From Pseudoduganella albidiflava (lineage in GTDB: Bacteria > Pseudomonadota > Gammaproteobacteria > Burkholderiales > Burkholderiaceae_D): a DNA stretch of 64,000 nt. Every line of letters starts with the position of its first letter. The first letter of the stretch is position 1. This document shows, piece after piece, positions 25,521-34,708 of the stretch. The notes beneath the pieces are model-generated. The model searched no databases, was not told the DNA's origin, and worked only from the letters and a program-made list of their open reading frames with translations. A program made the translations under genes and the position numbers. The stretch is taken from NCBI RefSeq assembly GCF_004322755.1, contig NZ_CP036401.1, positions 5,084,001 through 5,148,000 on the forward strand, read 5' to 3'.

Positions 25521-26410
25521 GCACGCCGACCAGCACGACGCCCGAGTGCATCTGGCCGCTGGAAGCAACGCTGGGCGAAGGCCCGGTCTGGCATCCGGTC
25601 GAGCAGATGCTGTACTTCGTCGACATCAAGCAGCACAAGCTGCACCGCTGCGACGCGCACGGTGGACAGCGCCAGACGTGGGACATGCCGGGCGAGACCG
25701 GCTTTGCGCTGCCAGCCGAGAGCGGCGGCTTCGTCTGCGGCCTGGCGGGCAAGCTGGTGCACTTCGATCCGGCCACCGGCACGTTCGCGCCGATCACCGA
25801 ATTCGAAGCGGACCGCCCGGGCAACCGCCTGAACGACGGCCACGTGGCGCATGACGGTGCCCTGTGGTTCGGTTCGATGGACAATGCCGAAACCGCGGCC
25901 AGCGGCGCCCTGTACCGCTATGACGGTGCGCTGCGCAGCGGGCTGACGAAGCACGACGACGGCATCATCATCACCAATGGCCCGGCGTTCTCGCCGGACC
26001 GCAAGACCTTCTACCACACCGATACCTTCGGCAAGACGGTGTACGCCTTCGACGTGACCGCCGAGGGTACGCTGGCCAACAAGCGCGTGTTCGCCACGAT
26101 CGCCGAACCCGGCTGGCCCGATGGCAGCGCCGTCGACGCCGCCGGCAACGTGTGGGTCGCCGTGTTCCGCGGCGCCCGCGTGCTGCGCTATTCGCCGGCC
26201 GGCGAACTGCTGGAAACCATCGCCTTCCCGGTACCGAACATCACCAAGATCGCCTTCGGCGGTCCGGACCTGAAAACCGCCTTTGCCACGACCGCCACGA
26301 AAGGCCTCACGGCCGAGGAACGCGCCGCCGCCCCGCTCGCGGGTGGTGTATTCGCCTTCCCCGTCGACGTGCCCGGCCTGCCGCAGCACATGATTGGATT
26401 TGTAAAATGA
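25517..26410 (+). CDS. xylonolactonase (SMP-30/gluconolactonase family), XylC-like
   Basis: 297-aa six-bladed propeller enzyme that hydrolyses D-xylonolactone. SMP-30 hallmarks: ATLGEGPVWHP with the metal-binding Glu (about 15-25), NRLNDGHVAHDGALWFGSMD (about 100), ITNGPAFSPDRKTFYHTDT and DGSAVDAAGNVWVA with the second metal ligand. GTG start at 25517 gives a 4-nt GTGA overlap with the dehydrogenase and lies 6 nt after GGAGAC; longer in-frame versions are shadows of that gene. Second last enzyme gene in the Weimberg run. Confidence 0.88.
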   Translation: MSTPTSTTPECIWPLEATLGEGPVWHPVEQMLYFVDIKQHKLHRCDAHGGQRQTWDMPGETGFALPAESGGFVCGLAGKLVHFDPATGTFAPITEFEADRPGNRLNDGHVAHDGALWFGSMDNAETAASGALYRYDGALRSGLTKHDDGIIITNGPAFSPDRKTFYHTDTFGKTVYAFDVTAEGTLANKRVFATIAEPGWPDGSAVDAAGNVWVAVFRGARVLRYSPAGELLETIAFPVPNITKIAFGGPDLKTAFATTATKGLTAEERAAAPLAGGVFAFPVDVPGLPQHMIGFVK

Positions 26411-28173
26411 CCCGCCGTTACCGTTCCCAGGACTGGTTCGACAATCCGGACCACATCGACATGACCGCGCTCTACCTGGAGCGCTTCATGAATTACGGGA
26501 TCACTCCCGACGAGCTGCGCAGCGGCAAGCCGATCATCGGCATCGCGCAGTCGGGCAGCGACATCAGCCCGTGCAACCGCATCCACCTGGATCTCGCCAA
26601 GCGGGTGCGCGACGGCATCCGCGACGCCGGCGGCATTCCGATGGAATTCCCGCTACACCCGATCTTCGAGAACTGCCGCCGCCCCACCGCCGCGATCGAC
26701 CGCAACCTGGCCTACATGGGCCTGGTGGAGATCCTGCATGGCTATCCGATCGACGCGGTAGTGCTGACCACCGGCTGCGACAAGACCACGCCGTCGCAGC
26801 TGATGGCCGCGGCCACGATGGACCTGCCGGCGATCGTGCTGTCCGGCGGCCCGATGCTCGACGGCTGGCTCGATGGTGAGCTGGTCGGTTCCGGCGCGGC
26901 GATCTGGAAAGGCCGCCGCCGCCTGGCCGCCGGCGAGATCGACAACGAGAAATTCCTCGAGATCGCCGCCGCTTCCGCGCCGTCCGCCGGCCACTGCAAC
27001 ACGATGGGTACCGCGTCGACGATGAATGCCATCGCCGAGGCGCTGGGCATGTCGCTGACCGGCTGCTCGGCCATTCCGGCACCGTACCGCGAACGCGGCC
27101 AGATGGCCTACGAGACGGGCCGCCGCATCGTGGCGCTGGCCGAGCAGGACATCCGTCCGTCGTCGATCCTGACGCGTGAAGCGTTCCTCGATGCGATCGT
27201 CACCAACGCGGCGATCGGCGGTTCCACCAACGCGCAGCAGCACATCATGGCGATGGCGCGCCATGCCGGCGTGGAAATCCACACGGAAGACTGGATGAAG
27301 TACGGCCACGACGTGCCGCTGCTGCTGAACATGCAGCCTTCCGGCAAATACCTGGGCGAGCGCTTCCACCGCGCCGGCGGCGTGCCGGCCGTGATGTGGG
27401 AACTGGAACAGAACGGCCTGCTGCGCTCGGACCGCCCGACGGTCACCGGCAAGAGCATGAAGGACAACCTGGTCGGCAAGGAAACCAACGACCGCGAGAT
27501 GATCTGGCCGTTCGCGGCGCCGCTGAAGGAAAAGGCGGGCTTCTTCGTCCTGTCGGGCAACCTGTTCGACTTCGCCATCATGAAGACCTCCGTGATCTCG
27601 GACGAGTTCCGCGCCCGCTACCTGAGCCAGCCCGGCAACGAAGGCGTGTTCGAAGCCCGCGCCATCGTCTTCGACGGCTCGGACGACTACCACAAGCGCA
27701 TCAACGACCCTTCGCTGAACATCGACGAAGACTGCATCCTGGTCATTCGCGGCGCCGGCCCGATCGGCTGGCCCGGTTCGGCCGAAGTCGTCAACATGCA
27801 ACCGCCCGATGCGCTGATCAAGCGCGGCGTGAAGAACCTGCCGACGCTGGGCGACGGCCGCCAGTCCGGCACCTCGGACAGCCCGTCGATCCTGAACGCT
27901 TCGCCGGAATCGGCGGTGGGCGGCGGCCTGGCGTGGATCCGCACCGGCGACACCGTGCGCATCGACCTGAACAACGGCACCGCCAACATGCTGGTCGACG
28001 ATGCCGAGATCGAGCGGCGCAAGGGCGACGGCATCCCCGCCTTCCCGGCCAGCCAGACGCCATGGCAGCAGATTTACCGTTCGACGGTGGGCCAGATGCA
28101 AAGCGGCGCCTGCATGGAGATGGCGCTGGAGTACCGGAACCTGCGGGACGTCGTGCCGCGGCATAACCATTGA
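26407..28173 (+). CDS. xylD: D-xylonate dehydratase (IlvD/EDD family)
   Basis: 588-aa iron-sulfur dehydratase turning D-xylonate into 2-keto-3-deoxy-D-xylonate. The three cluster-binding cysteines of the family are present: Cys56 in DISPCNRIH, Cys124 in TTGCDKTTP and Cys197 in AGHCNTMGTAST, at the same spacing as in Caulobacter XylD. Other motifs: GGSTNAQQH and the C-terminal DGRQSGTS. The ATG at 26407 overlaps the lactonase stop. Six bases after its stop begins a palindrome (GGTGTCTGACACC) and then a larger repeat element, which may reduce transcription into the transport genes. Confidence 0.92.
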   Translation: MTRRYRSQDWFDNPDHIDMTALYLERFMNYGITPDELRSGKPIIGIAQSGSDISPCNRIHLDLAKRVRDGIRDAGGIPMEFPLHPIFENCRRPTAAIDRNLAYMGLVEILHGYPIDAVVLTTGCDKTTPSQLMAAATMDLPAIVLSGGPMLDGWLDGELVGSGAAIWKGRRRLAAGEIDNEKFLEIAAASAPSAGHCNTMGTASTMNAIAEALGMSLTGCSAIPAPYRERGQMAYETGRRIVALAEQDIRPSSILTREAFLDAIVTNAAIGGSTNAQQHIMAMARHAGVEIHTEDWMKYGHDVPLLLNMQPSGKYLGERFHRAGGVPAVMWELEQNGLLRSDRPTVTGKSMKDNLVGKETNDREMIWPFAAPLKEKAGFFVLSGNLFDFAIMKTSVISDEFRARYLSQPGNEGVFEARAIVFDGSDDYHKRINDPSLNIDEDCILVIRGAGPIGWPGSAEVVNMQPPDALIKRGVKNLPTLGDGRQSGTSDSPSILNASPESAVGGGLAWIRTGDTVRIDLNNGTANMLVDDAEIERRKGDGIPAFPASQTPWQQIYRSTVGQMQSGACMEMALEYRNLRDVVPRHNH

Positions 28174-28178
28174 TGTTT

Positions 28179-28370
28179 GGTGTCTGACACCGTAATGGCG
28201 GTCTGCACGTTGAAGGCGCAGACTAGACCCACCGGCAAATGCCGGGGTCAGACCCGCCGGGGTGGAGCAGGGGTTTCGCGGAGCATGCTCCGCGCCTGCG
28301 GAACGGTGCGAGCTTGCAAGCTCGCACTCCTCCCTGACCCCAGGTTTTGCCGCTGGGGTAATAACGCTTT
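28179..28370. repeat. dispersed palindromic element between xylD and xylF
   Basis: After a 13-nt palindrome GGTGTCTGACACC (28179-28191) comes a copy of the GGGGTCAG...CTGACCCC family (28244-28341). Inside are an 18-nt perfect palindrome with half CGCGGAGCA (28277-28294) and a 22-nt perfect palindrome with half GTGCGAGCTTG (28306-28327). The homologous copy at 34.8 kb has different bases in the same two stems but keeps both fully self-complementary. The right flank CCGCTGGGGTAA matches the other copies. It lies inside the presumed xylose operon. Confidence 0.8.
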
Positions 28371-28393
28371 ACTGACACGCATACGATGAACTG

Positions 28394-28407
28394 ATCCAGC
28401 GCTACCA
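28394..28407. promoter_or_regulatory. partial xyl-box upstream of xylF
   Basis: ATCCAGCGCTACCA matches the xyl-box reverse complement TGTTAGCGCTACCA at 10 of 14 positions, with the right-hand ten bases exact. It lies 56 bp before the xylF start, suggesting that the transporter has its own regulated promoter. Confidence 0.45.
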
Positions 28408-28462
28408 ACCCATCCAAGATAACAACAACAGGCCACAGGCCACCCATCTTAGGAGACACACC

Positions 28463-29461
28463 ATGAAGTTGAAGATCGCCATCGCGAGCGTGCTGCTCGC
28501 CCTCACCTCCACCGCCGCCCTGGCGGATGCGAAAAATCCGAAGATCGGCTTCTGCATCGACGACCTGCGCCTCGAGCGCTGGACGCGCGACCGCGATTAC
28601 TTCGTCAAGGAAGCCGAGCGCCTGGGCGCCAAGGTCTACGTGCAGTCGGCCGATGCCAGCGAGCAGCGCCAGATCTCGCAGATCGAGAACCTGATCTCGC
28701 GCGGCGTGGACGTGCTCGTGATCGTGCCCTACAACGCCACGGTGCTGAACAACGCGATCCGCGAAGCCAAGAAGGCCAAGATCAAGGTGGTGTCGTACGA
28801 CCGCCTGATCCTCAACTCCGACGTGGATGCCTACATCTCGTTCGACAACCAGAAGGTGGGCGAACTGCAGGCCGAGGCCATCAAGGCGATCAAGCCGAAG
28901 GGCAACTACTACCTGCTGGGTGGCGCGCCGACCGACAACAACGCCAAGATGCTGCGCGAAGGCCAGCTGAAGGTGCTGCAGCCGCTGATCGACAAGGGCG
29001 ACATCAAGGTGGTCGGCAAGCAGTGGGTGAAGGACTGGAGCGCTTCCGAGGCGATGGCCATCGTCGAGAACGCGCTGACCGCCAACAACAACAAGATCGA
29101 TGCCATCGTGGCCTCGAACGATGCCACGGCCGGCGGCGCGATCCAGGCGCTGACCTCGCAGAAGCTGCAGGGCAAGGTGCCGGTCTCGGGCCAGGATGCC
29201 GACCTCGCCGCGGTGAAGCGCGTGATCGCCGGCACGCAGGCCATGACGGTGTACAAGCCGCTGAAACTGATCGCCACCGAAGCGGCGAAGCTGTCCGTGC
29301 AGCTGGTGCGCAACGAGAAGCCCGGCTTCAACTCGCAGTACAACAACGGCGCCAAGCAGGTGCCCACGCTGCTGCTGAAACCCATCCCGCTGACCAAGGC
29401 CAACGTGCAGGTGCTGGCCGACGACGGCTTCTACTCGAAGGCCCAGCTGAGCGCCAACTGA
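28463..29461 (+). CDS. xylF: D-xylose ABC transporter substrate-binding protein
   Basis: 332-aa periplasmic sugar-binding protein with signal peptide (MKLKIAIASVLLALTSTAALA). It follows E. coli XylF closely: IGFCIDDLRLERWTRDRDYF, SADASEQRQISQIENLI and VSGQDADLAAVKRVI. It binds D-xylose released in the periplasm and hands it to XylH. The ATG follows AGGAGACACACC. First gene of xylFGH; separated from xylD by 289 bp that hold a repeat element and a partial xyl-box. Confidence 0.95.
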   Translation: MKLKIAIASVLLALTSTAALADAKNPKIGFCIDDLRLERWTRDRDYFVKEAERLGAKVYVQSADASEQRQISQIENLISRGVDVLVIVPYNATVLNNAIREAKKAKIKVVSYDRLILNSDVDAYISFDNQKVGELQAEAIKAIKPKGNYYLLGGAPTDNNAKMLREGQLKVLQPLIDKGDIKVVGKQWVKDWSASEAMAIVENALTANNNKIDAIVASNDATAGGAIQALTSQKLQGKVPVSGQDADLAAVKRVIAGTQAMTVYKPLKLIATEAAKLSVQLVRNEKPGFNSQYNNGAKQVPTLLLKPIPLTKANVQVLADDGFYSKAQLSAN

Positions 29462-29488
29462 TACCGCACCTTACCCCTAAGTGAGCGC

Positions 29489-31018
29489 ATGAGCGATTAC
29501 CTTCTCGAGATGCGCGGCATCGTCAAGCAGTTCGACGGTGTGCGCGCACTGAATGGCATCGACATCAAGGTGAAGGCCGGCGAATGCGTCGGCCTGTGCG
29601 GAGAAAATGGCGCCGGTAAATCCACGCTGATGAAGGTGCTGTCCGGGGTCTACCCGCACGGTACCTACGACGGCGGGATCTACTGGGACGGCGCGCCTTT
29701 GCAAGCCACCTCGATCCGTGAAACGGAAGCCGCCGGCATCGTCATCATCCACCAGGAACTGATGCTCGTGCCGGAACTGTCGGTGACGGAAAATATCTTC
29801 CTCGGCAACGAGATCACCCTGCCCGGCGGGCGCCTCGACTACGACACGATGAACCGCCGCGCCAACGAACTGCTGGCCGAGCTGAACATCCGCGACGTGA
29901 ACGTGGTGCTGCCCGTGAAGCAGTACGGCGGCGGCCACCAGCAGCTGATCGAGATCGCCAAGGCCCTGAACAAGAATGCCCGGCTGCTGATCCTGGATGA
30001 ACCGTCGTCGTCGCTGACAACGTCGGAGATCCGCATCCTGCTCGACATCATCCACCAGCTGAAAGCCAAGGGTGTCACCTGCATCTACATCTCGCACAAG
30101 CTCGACGAGATCGCGGCGATCTGCGACACCATCGTGACGATCCGCGACGGCCAGCACATCGCCACCACGCCGATGGTCGACATGAGCGTGGAAAAGATCA
30201 TCGCGCAGATGGTCGGGCGCGAGATGAACCAGCTGTACCCGCAGCGGCGGCACACGCCGGGCGAGGTGGTGTTCGAGGCGAAGCACGTGACGTGCTGGGA
30301 CCCGGACAACCCGCAGCGAAAGCGCGTGGACGACGTGTCGTTCACCTTGCGCAGCGGCGAGATCCTCGGCATCGCGGGCCTGGTGGGCGCCGGGCGCACG
30401 GAACTCGTGTCGGCGATCTTCGGCTCGTATGAAGGCCAGTACGAGGCCGAGGTGTGGTACCAGGGCAGGCGCTGGGATACCGGCTCGCCGCTGAAATCGA
30501 TCCGCGCCGGGCTGGCGATGGTGCCGGAAGACCGCAAGCACCATGGCATCGTGCCCGACCTGTCGGTGGGCCAGAACATGACGATGGCCGTGCTGCAGCA
30601 GTTCTCGCATGGCACGCGCATCGACCAGGACGAAGAGCTGAAAGTGATCCGGGAAGAGATCGGCCGGCTGAAGCTGAAGACGGCCAGCCCGTTCCTGCCG
30701 ATTACCGGGCTGTCCGGCGGCAACCAGCAGAAGGCCGTGCTGTCGAAACTGCTGCTCACCAGGCCGAAGGTGCTGATCCTCGACGAACCCACGCGCGGCG
30801 TGGACGTGGGCGCCAAGTTCGAGATCTACCAGCTGATGCTGAACCTGGCCAGCGAGGGTATCCCGATCATCATGGTGTCGTCCGAACTGCAGGAAGTGCT
30901 GGGCGTTTCCGACCGCGTGCTGGTGATCGGCGAGGGACAGTTGCGCGGCGATTTCGTCAACGACAACCTCACGCAGGAAACCCTGCTGGCCGCCGCCCTG
31001 GCACAACCGCTGCACTGA
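29489..31018 (+). CDS. xylG: D-xylose ABC transporter ATP-binding protein
   Basis: 509-aa ATPase with two fused ABC domains, as usual for the pentose-ABC class (XylG, 513 aa in E. coli). First domain: Walker [10 protein letters not shown] (about 36-44), signature region, Walker [13 protein letters not shown]. Second domain: degenerate Walker A-like GLVGAGRTE (about 298), signature [11 protein letters not shown], Walker [16 protein letters not shown]. It drives xylose import with XylF and XylH. Located 27 bp after xylF. Confidence 0.95.
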   Translation: MSDYLLEMRGIVKQFDGVRALNGIDIKVKAGECVGLCGENGAGKSTLMKVLSGVYPHGTYDGGIYWDGAPLQATSIRETEAAGIVIIHQELMLVPELSVTENIFLGNEITLPGGRLDYDTMNRRANELLAELNIRDVNVVLPVKQYGGGHQQLIEIAKALNKNARLLILDEPSSSLTTSEIRILLDIIHQLKAKGVTCIYISHKLDEIAAICDTIVTIRDGQHIATTPMVDMSVEKIIAQMVGREMNQLYPQRRHTPGEVVFEAKHVTCWDPDNPQRKRVDDVSFTLRSGEILGIAGLVGAGRTELVSAIFGSYEGQYEAEVWYQGRRWDTGSPLKSIRAGLAMVPEDRKHHGIVPDLSVGQNMTMAVLQQFSHGTRIDQDEELKVIREEIGRLKLKTASPFLPITGLSGGNQQKAVLSKLLLTRPKVLILDEPTRGVDVGAKFEIYQLMLNLASEGIPIIMVSSELQEVLGVSDRVLVIGEGQLRGDFVNDNLTQETLLAAALAQPLH

Positions 31019-31040
31019 ACGCTTCACTAGAGTGAGACCG

Positions 31041-32183
31041 ATGAAAAGCAATCAATTCAAAAAGCTGTTCACGCAGTACAAGATGCTGGCCCTGCTGGTC
31101 GCAATCGTGCTGATCTGGGGCTTCTTCACGTGGATGACGGAGGGCGGCTTCCTCACGCCGCGCAATATGTCGAACCTGATGCGGCAGATGGCCGTGACGG
31201 GCATCCTGGCCTGCGGCATGTCGCTGGTGATCATCGCCGGCGAGATCGACCTGTCGGTGGGCTCGCTGCTTGGCCTGCTGGGCGGCGTGGCGGCCGTGCT
31301 GGACGTCACGCACGGCATGGGACTGCCCGTCAACATGATCGCGGTACTCTGTTTCGGCCTGCTTATTGGGCTATTTAACGGCTACCTGACGGCCTACCTG
31401 CACATCCCCTCGTTCATCGTCGGCCTGGGCGGCATGCTGGCCTACCGCGGCATCCTGCTGGGCGTGACCGATGGCGTGACGATCGCGCCCGTGTCCGAGG
31501 AATTCGTCTACATCGGCCAGGGCTACCTGCCGCCGCAATGGGGCGTCGTGCTGGGCGTGACGCTGTTCGTGATCGCCATCGCGCTGACGTTCCGGCAGCG
31601 CAAGAGCCGCGCGCACCACGGCCTGGAACAGGTGCCGCCATGGCGCGACGGCCTTCGCCTGGGCATCATCGCCGCCGTGCTGTTCGGCTTCGTGACCACG
31701 CTGAACAGCTATGAAGGCATCCCGCTGCCGGTGCTGCTGCTGCTCGCCCTGCTGGGCATCTTCACCTACATGACCACGCAGACCGTGTTCGGCCGCCGCA
31801 TCTACGCGGTGGGCTCGAACATGGAAGCGACGCGCCTTTCCGGCATCAACGTGAAAGCCGTCAAGCTGTGGATCTTCGGGATCATGGGGCTGATGTGCGC
31901 GCTGGCGGGCCTGATCAACACGGCCCGCCTGGCGGCCGGCGCTCCATCGGCCGGCACGTCCGCCGAACTGGACGCGATCGCCGCCTGCTTCATCGGCGGC
32001 ACGTCGATGCGCGGCGGTTCCGGCACCGTGTACGGCGCGCTGATCGGCGCGCTGGTGATGGCCAGCCTGGACAACGGCATGTCGATGCTGGACGTCGACA
32101 CCTACTGGCAGATGATCGTCAAGGGCGGCATCCTCACGCTGGCCGTGTGGGTCGACGTGGCGACGCGGACGGGCAAGCGCTGA
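31041..32183 (+). CDS. xylH: D-xylose ABC transporter permease
   Basis: 380-aa inner-membrane permease with about ten hydrophobic helices. It matches E. coli XylH, for example in FFTWMTEGGFLTPRNMSNLMRQ and EIDLSVGSLLGLLGG, and the late motif AACFIGGTSMRGGSGTVYGA that contacts the ATPase. The ATG at 31041 is chosen over the in-frame GTG at 31032; both are 14-23 bp after the xylG stop. A long imperfect hairpin lies just after the stop, before the GH3 gene. Confidence 0.94.
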   Translation: MKSNQFKKLFTQYKMLALLVAIVLIWGFFTWMTEGGFLTPRNMSNLMRQMAVTGILACGMSLVIIAGEIDLSVGSLLGLLGGVAAVLDVTHGMGLPVNMIAVLCFGLLIGLFNGYLTAYLHIPSFIVGLGGMLAYRGILLGVTDGVTIAPVSEEFVYIGQGYLPPQWGVVLGVTLFVIAIALTFRQRKSRAHHGLEQVPPWRDGLRLGIIAAVLFGFVTTLNSYEGIPLPVLLLLALLGIFTYMTTQTVFGRRIYAVGSNMEATRLSGINVKAVKLWIFGIMGLMCALAGLINTARLAAGAPSAGTSAELDAIAACFIGGTSMRGGSGTVYGALIGALVMASLDNGMSMLDVDTYWQMIVKGGILTLAVWVDVATRTGKR

Positions 32184-32193
32184 CAGCATGGAT

Positions 32194-32232
32194 GAGCCCG
32201 TGTCATGGTGCCTGACCCCATGACACAGGCTC
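32194..32232. repeat. hairpin between xylH and GH3
   Basis: Arms GAGCCCGTGTCATGG (32194-32208) and CCATGACACAGGCTC (32218-32232) pair over 15 positions with one mismatch; the loop is TGCCTGACC. No T run follows, so it is more likely an mRNA stability or partial attenuation element than a terminator. The TGACCCC part recalls the dispersed repeat family. Confidence 0.6.
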
Positions 32233-32275
32233 AGCCGCAGCAAGTTGCAAGCTGAACAGATAACAAAGGAGACTC

Positions 32276-34669
32276 ATGCAACACGAATCGAACAACGGCC
32301 GCCGCCGCTTCCTGGCCACGATGGCCGCCGCCGGCGCGGCCCCCACGCTGTCCATGGCTGCCACGGCACGCCCGCTGTACAAGGACCCGGCGGCGCCGGT
32401 GCCGAAGCGCGTCGCGGATCTGCTGAAGCGGATGACGCTGGAGGAAAAGATCGCGCAGATGCTGTGCGTATGGATCGAGAAGGGCAAGATCGAGGACAAC
32501 GGCGCCTTCTCGGCCGCCAAGGCCGCCACGGTCTACCCGCACGGCATCGGCATGATCGCGCGGCCGTCCGACCGGCAAGGCAAGTCCGAGGCCGGCGCGG
32601 CCGCCGCGGCGGGTGACGATGGCGCGCGCCCGAACCGCGGCGCGCAGGAAACGGCCAATTACGTGAACGCGGCGCAGAAATGGGCGCTCGAGCAGACCCG
32701 CCTGGGCATCCCGCTGTTCATGCACGAGGAAGCGCTGCACGGCTATGCGGCGCGCGATGCCACCTCGTTCCCGCAGGCGATCGGCCTGGCGTCGTCGTTC
32801 GACACGGACCTGGTGACGAAGGTGTTCTCGGTGGCCGCCCGCGAAATGCGCGCACGCGGCGCCAACTTCGCGCTGGCGCCCGTGGTGGACGTGGCACGCG
32901 AGCCGCGCTGGGGCCGCATCGAGGAAACCTTCGGCGAAGACCCGCACCTGTGCACGGAAATCGGCAAGGCCGCCGTGATCGGATTTTCCGGCACGACGCG
33001 CCAGCTGGCAAAGGACAAGGTACTGACCACGCTGAAGCACATGACCGGCCATGGCCAGCCGGAATCGGGCACCAACATCGGCCCGGCCGAAGTGTCCGAA
33101 CGCACGCTGCGCGAGGAATTCTTCCCGCCGTTCGAGCGCCTGGTGAAGGAAACCACGGTGGCGGCGATCATGCCGTCGTATAACGAGATCGGCGGCGTGC
33201 CCTCGCACGCCAACCGCTGGATGCTTGACGACGTGGCCCGCAAGGAGTGGGGCTTCAAGGGCGTGATGGTGTCGGACTACATGGGCATCCGCGAACTGGT
33301 CACGCGCCACAAGATGGCTGCCACGCCGAAGGAAGCCGGCTACTACGCGGTGAAAGCGGGCGTGGATATCGAGACGCCCGATGGCCACGGCTACCGCCAC
33401 CTCGCCGAGCTGGTCAAGGAGGGCAAGGTCGCCGAAAAGGAAATCGACACGATCGTGCGCCGCATCCTGGAACTGAAGTTCCTGGCCGGCCTGTTCGAGA
33501 ACCCGTATGCCGATGCGGCCAGCGCCGATGCGCAGACCGCGACGGCGGCCGACGTGGCGCTGGCGCGCGAAGCCGCCGGCCGCTCGGTGGTGCTGCTGAA
33601 GAACGACAAGGGCGTGCTGCCCCTGCAGGCGAAGAAGACCGGCAAGCTGCTGCTGCTCGGCACGCACGCGAAGGACACGCCGATCGGCGGCTACTCCGAC
33701 ATCCCCCGCAAGGTCGTGTCGATTCACGACGCGCTGCGGGCCGAGGCCACGGCGCAGGGCTTCGCCTTCGATTACCGCGAAGGCGTGCGCATCACCGAGG
33801 AACGCATCTGGGGCAAGGACGAGATCCGCTTCACCGCGCCGGAAGTCAATGCGCGCCTGATCGCCGAAGCGGTGGCGGCGGCGAAGACGGCCGATACCAT
33901 CGTGATGGTGCTGGGCGATAACGAGCAGACCAGCCGCGAGGCGTGGGCCGACCAGCACCTGGGCGACCGCGCCACGCTGGACCTGATGGGCCAGCAGAAC
34001 GACCTGGCGAAAGCCATCTTCGACCTGGGCAAGCCCACCGTGGTGTTCCTGCTGAACGGCCGGCCCATGTCGATCAACCTGCTGGCCGAGCGGGCCGACG
34101 CGATCATCGAAGGCTGGTACCTGGGCCAGGAAACGGGCAACGCGGCGGCCGACGTGCTGTTCGGCCGCGTCAACCCGGGCGGCAAGCTGCCCGTGTCGGT
34201 CGCGCGCAACGTGGGCCAGCTGCCGATCTTCTATAACCACAAGCCCTCTGCCCGGCGCGGCTACATCGACGGCAGCACGAAGCCCCTGTATCCGTTCGGC
34301 TTCGGGCTGTCGTACACCACCTTCGACATCTCGGCGCCGCGCCTGCGCAAGGCCACGATCCGGCCGAACGAAGCCACGCAGATCGAGGTCGACGTGGCCA
34401 ACACCGGCGCGGTGGCGGGCGACGAGGTGGTGCAGCTCTACATCCGCGACGATATCTCGTCCGTGACGCGGCCCGTGCTGGAGCTGAAGGCGTTCCGCCG
34501 CGTGACCTTGCAACCGGGCGAAAAGAAGACGGTGGTGTTCGACATCAAGCCCGCCGACCTGGCGTTCTACAACGTCGACATGAAGCGCGTGGTCGAACCG
34601 GGCAGTTTCACCATCCATGCGGGGCCGGACAGCGTGCGGCTGAAGTCGGCGAAGCTGACGGTGAGCTGA
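32276..34669 (+). CDS. GH3 beta-xylosidase/beta-glucosidase, Tat-exported
   Basis: 797-aa glycosidase with a twin-arginine signal (NNGRRRFLATMAAAGAAP). Domain order: GH3 N-terminal TIM barrel with nucleophile Asp334 in GVMVSDYMGI, alpha/beta sandwich domain (about 430-660), and a C-terminal fibronectin III-like domain (about 690-797). KHMTGHG with the sugar-contact residues is present. It should release xylose from xylobiose and short xylo-oligosaccharides in the periplasm, feeding XylFGH just upstream. The start follows AAAGGAGACTC. It is the last gene of the plus-strand xylose block; beta-glucosidase activity is possible too. Confidence 0.93.
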   Translation: MQHESNNGRRRFLATMAAAGAAPTLSMAATARPLYKDPAAPVPKRVADLLKRMTLEEKIAQMLCVWIEKGKIEDNGAFSAAKAATVYPHGIGMIARPSDRQGKSEAGAAAAAGDDGARPNRGAQETANYVNAAQKWALEQTRLGIPLFMHEEALHGYAARDATSFPQAIGLASSFDTDLVTKVFSVAAREMRARGANFALAPVVDVAREPRWGRIEETFGEDPHLCTEIGKAAVIGFSGTTRQLAKDKVLTTLKHMTGHGQPESGTNIGPAEVSERTLREEFFPPFERLVKETTVAAIMPSYNEIGGVPSHANRWMLDDVARKEWGFKGVMVSDYMGIRELVTRHKMAATPKEAGYYAVKAGVDIETPDGHGYRHLAELVKEGKVAEKEIDTIVRRILELKFLAGLFENPYADAASADAQTATAADVALAREAAGRSVVLLKNDKGVLPLQAKKTGKLLLLGTHAKDTPIGGYSDIPRKVVSIHDALRAEATAQGFAFDYREGVRITEERIWGKDEIRFTAPEVNARLIAEAVAAAKTADTIVMVLGDNEQTSREAWADQHLGDRATLDLMGQQNDLAKAIFDLGKPTVVFLLNGRPMSINLLAERADAIIEGWYLGQETGNAAADVLFGRVNPGGKLPVSVARNVGQLPIFYNHKPSARRGYIDGSTKPLYPFGFGLSYTTFDISAPRLRKATIRPNEATQIEVDVANTGAVAGDEVVQLYIRDDISSVTRPVLELKAFRRVTLQPGEKKTVVFDIKPADLAFYNVDMKRVVEPGSFTIHAGPDSVRLKSAKLTVS

Positions 34670-34708
34670 TGCCTCGCTGCAATCTTTCCCGGAGAATGGG
34701 GTACGTCC

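Noticed and set aside
28244..28341. Rho-independent terminator between xylD and xylF
   Set aside because: Palindromes are strong but no T run follows any of them, and the arrangement recurs as a dispersed repeat.
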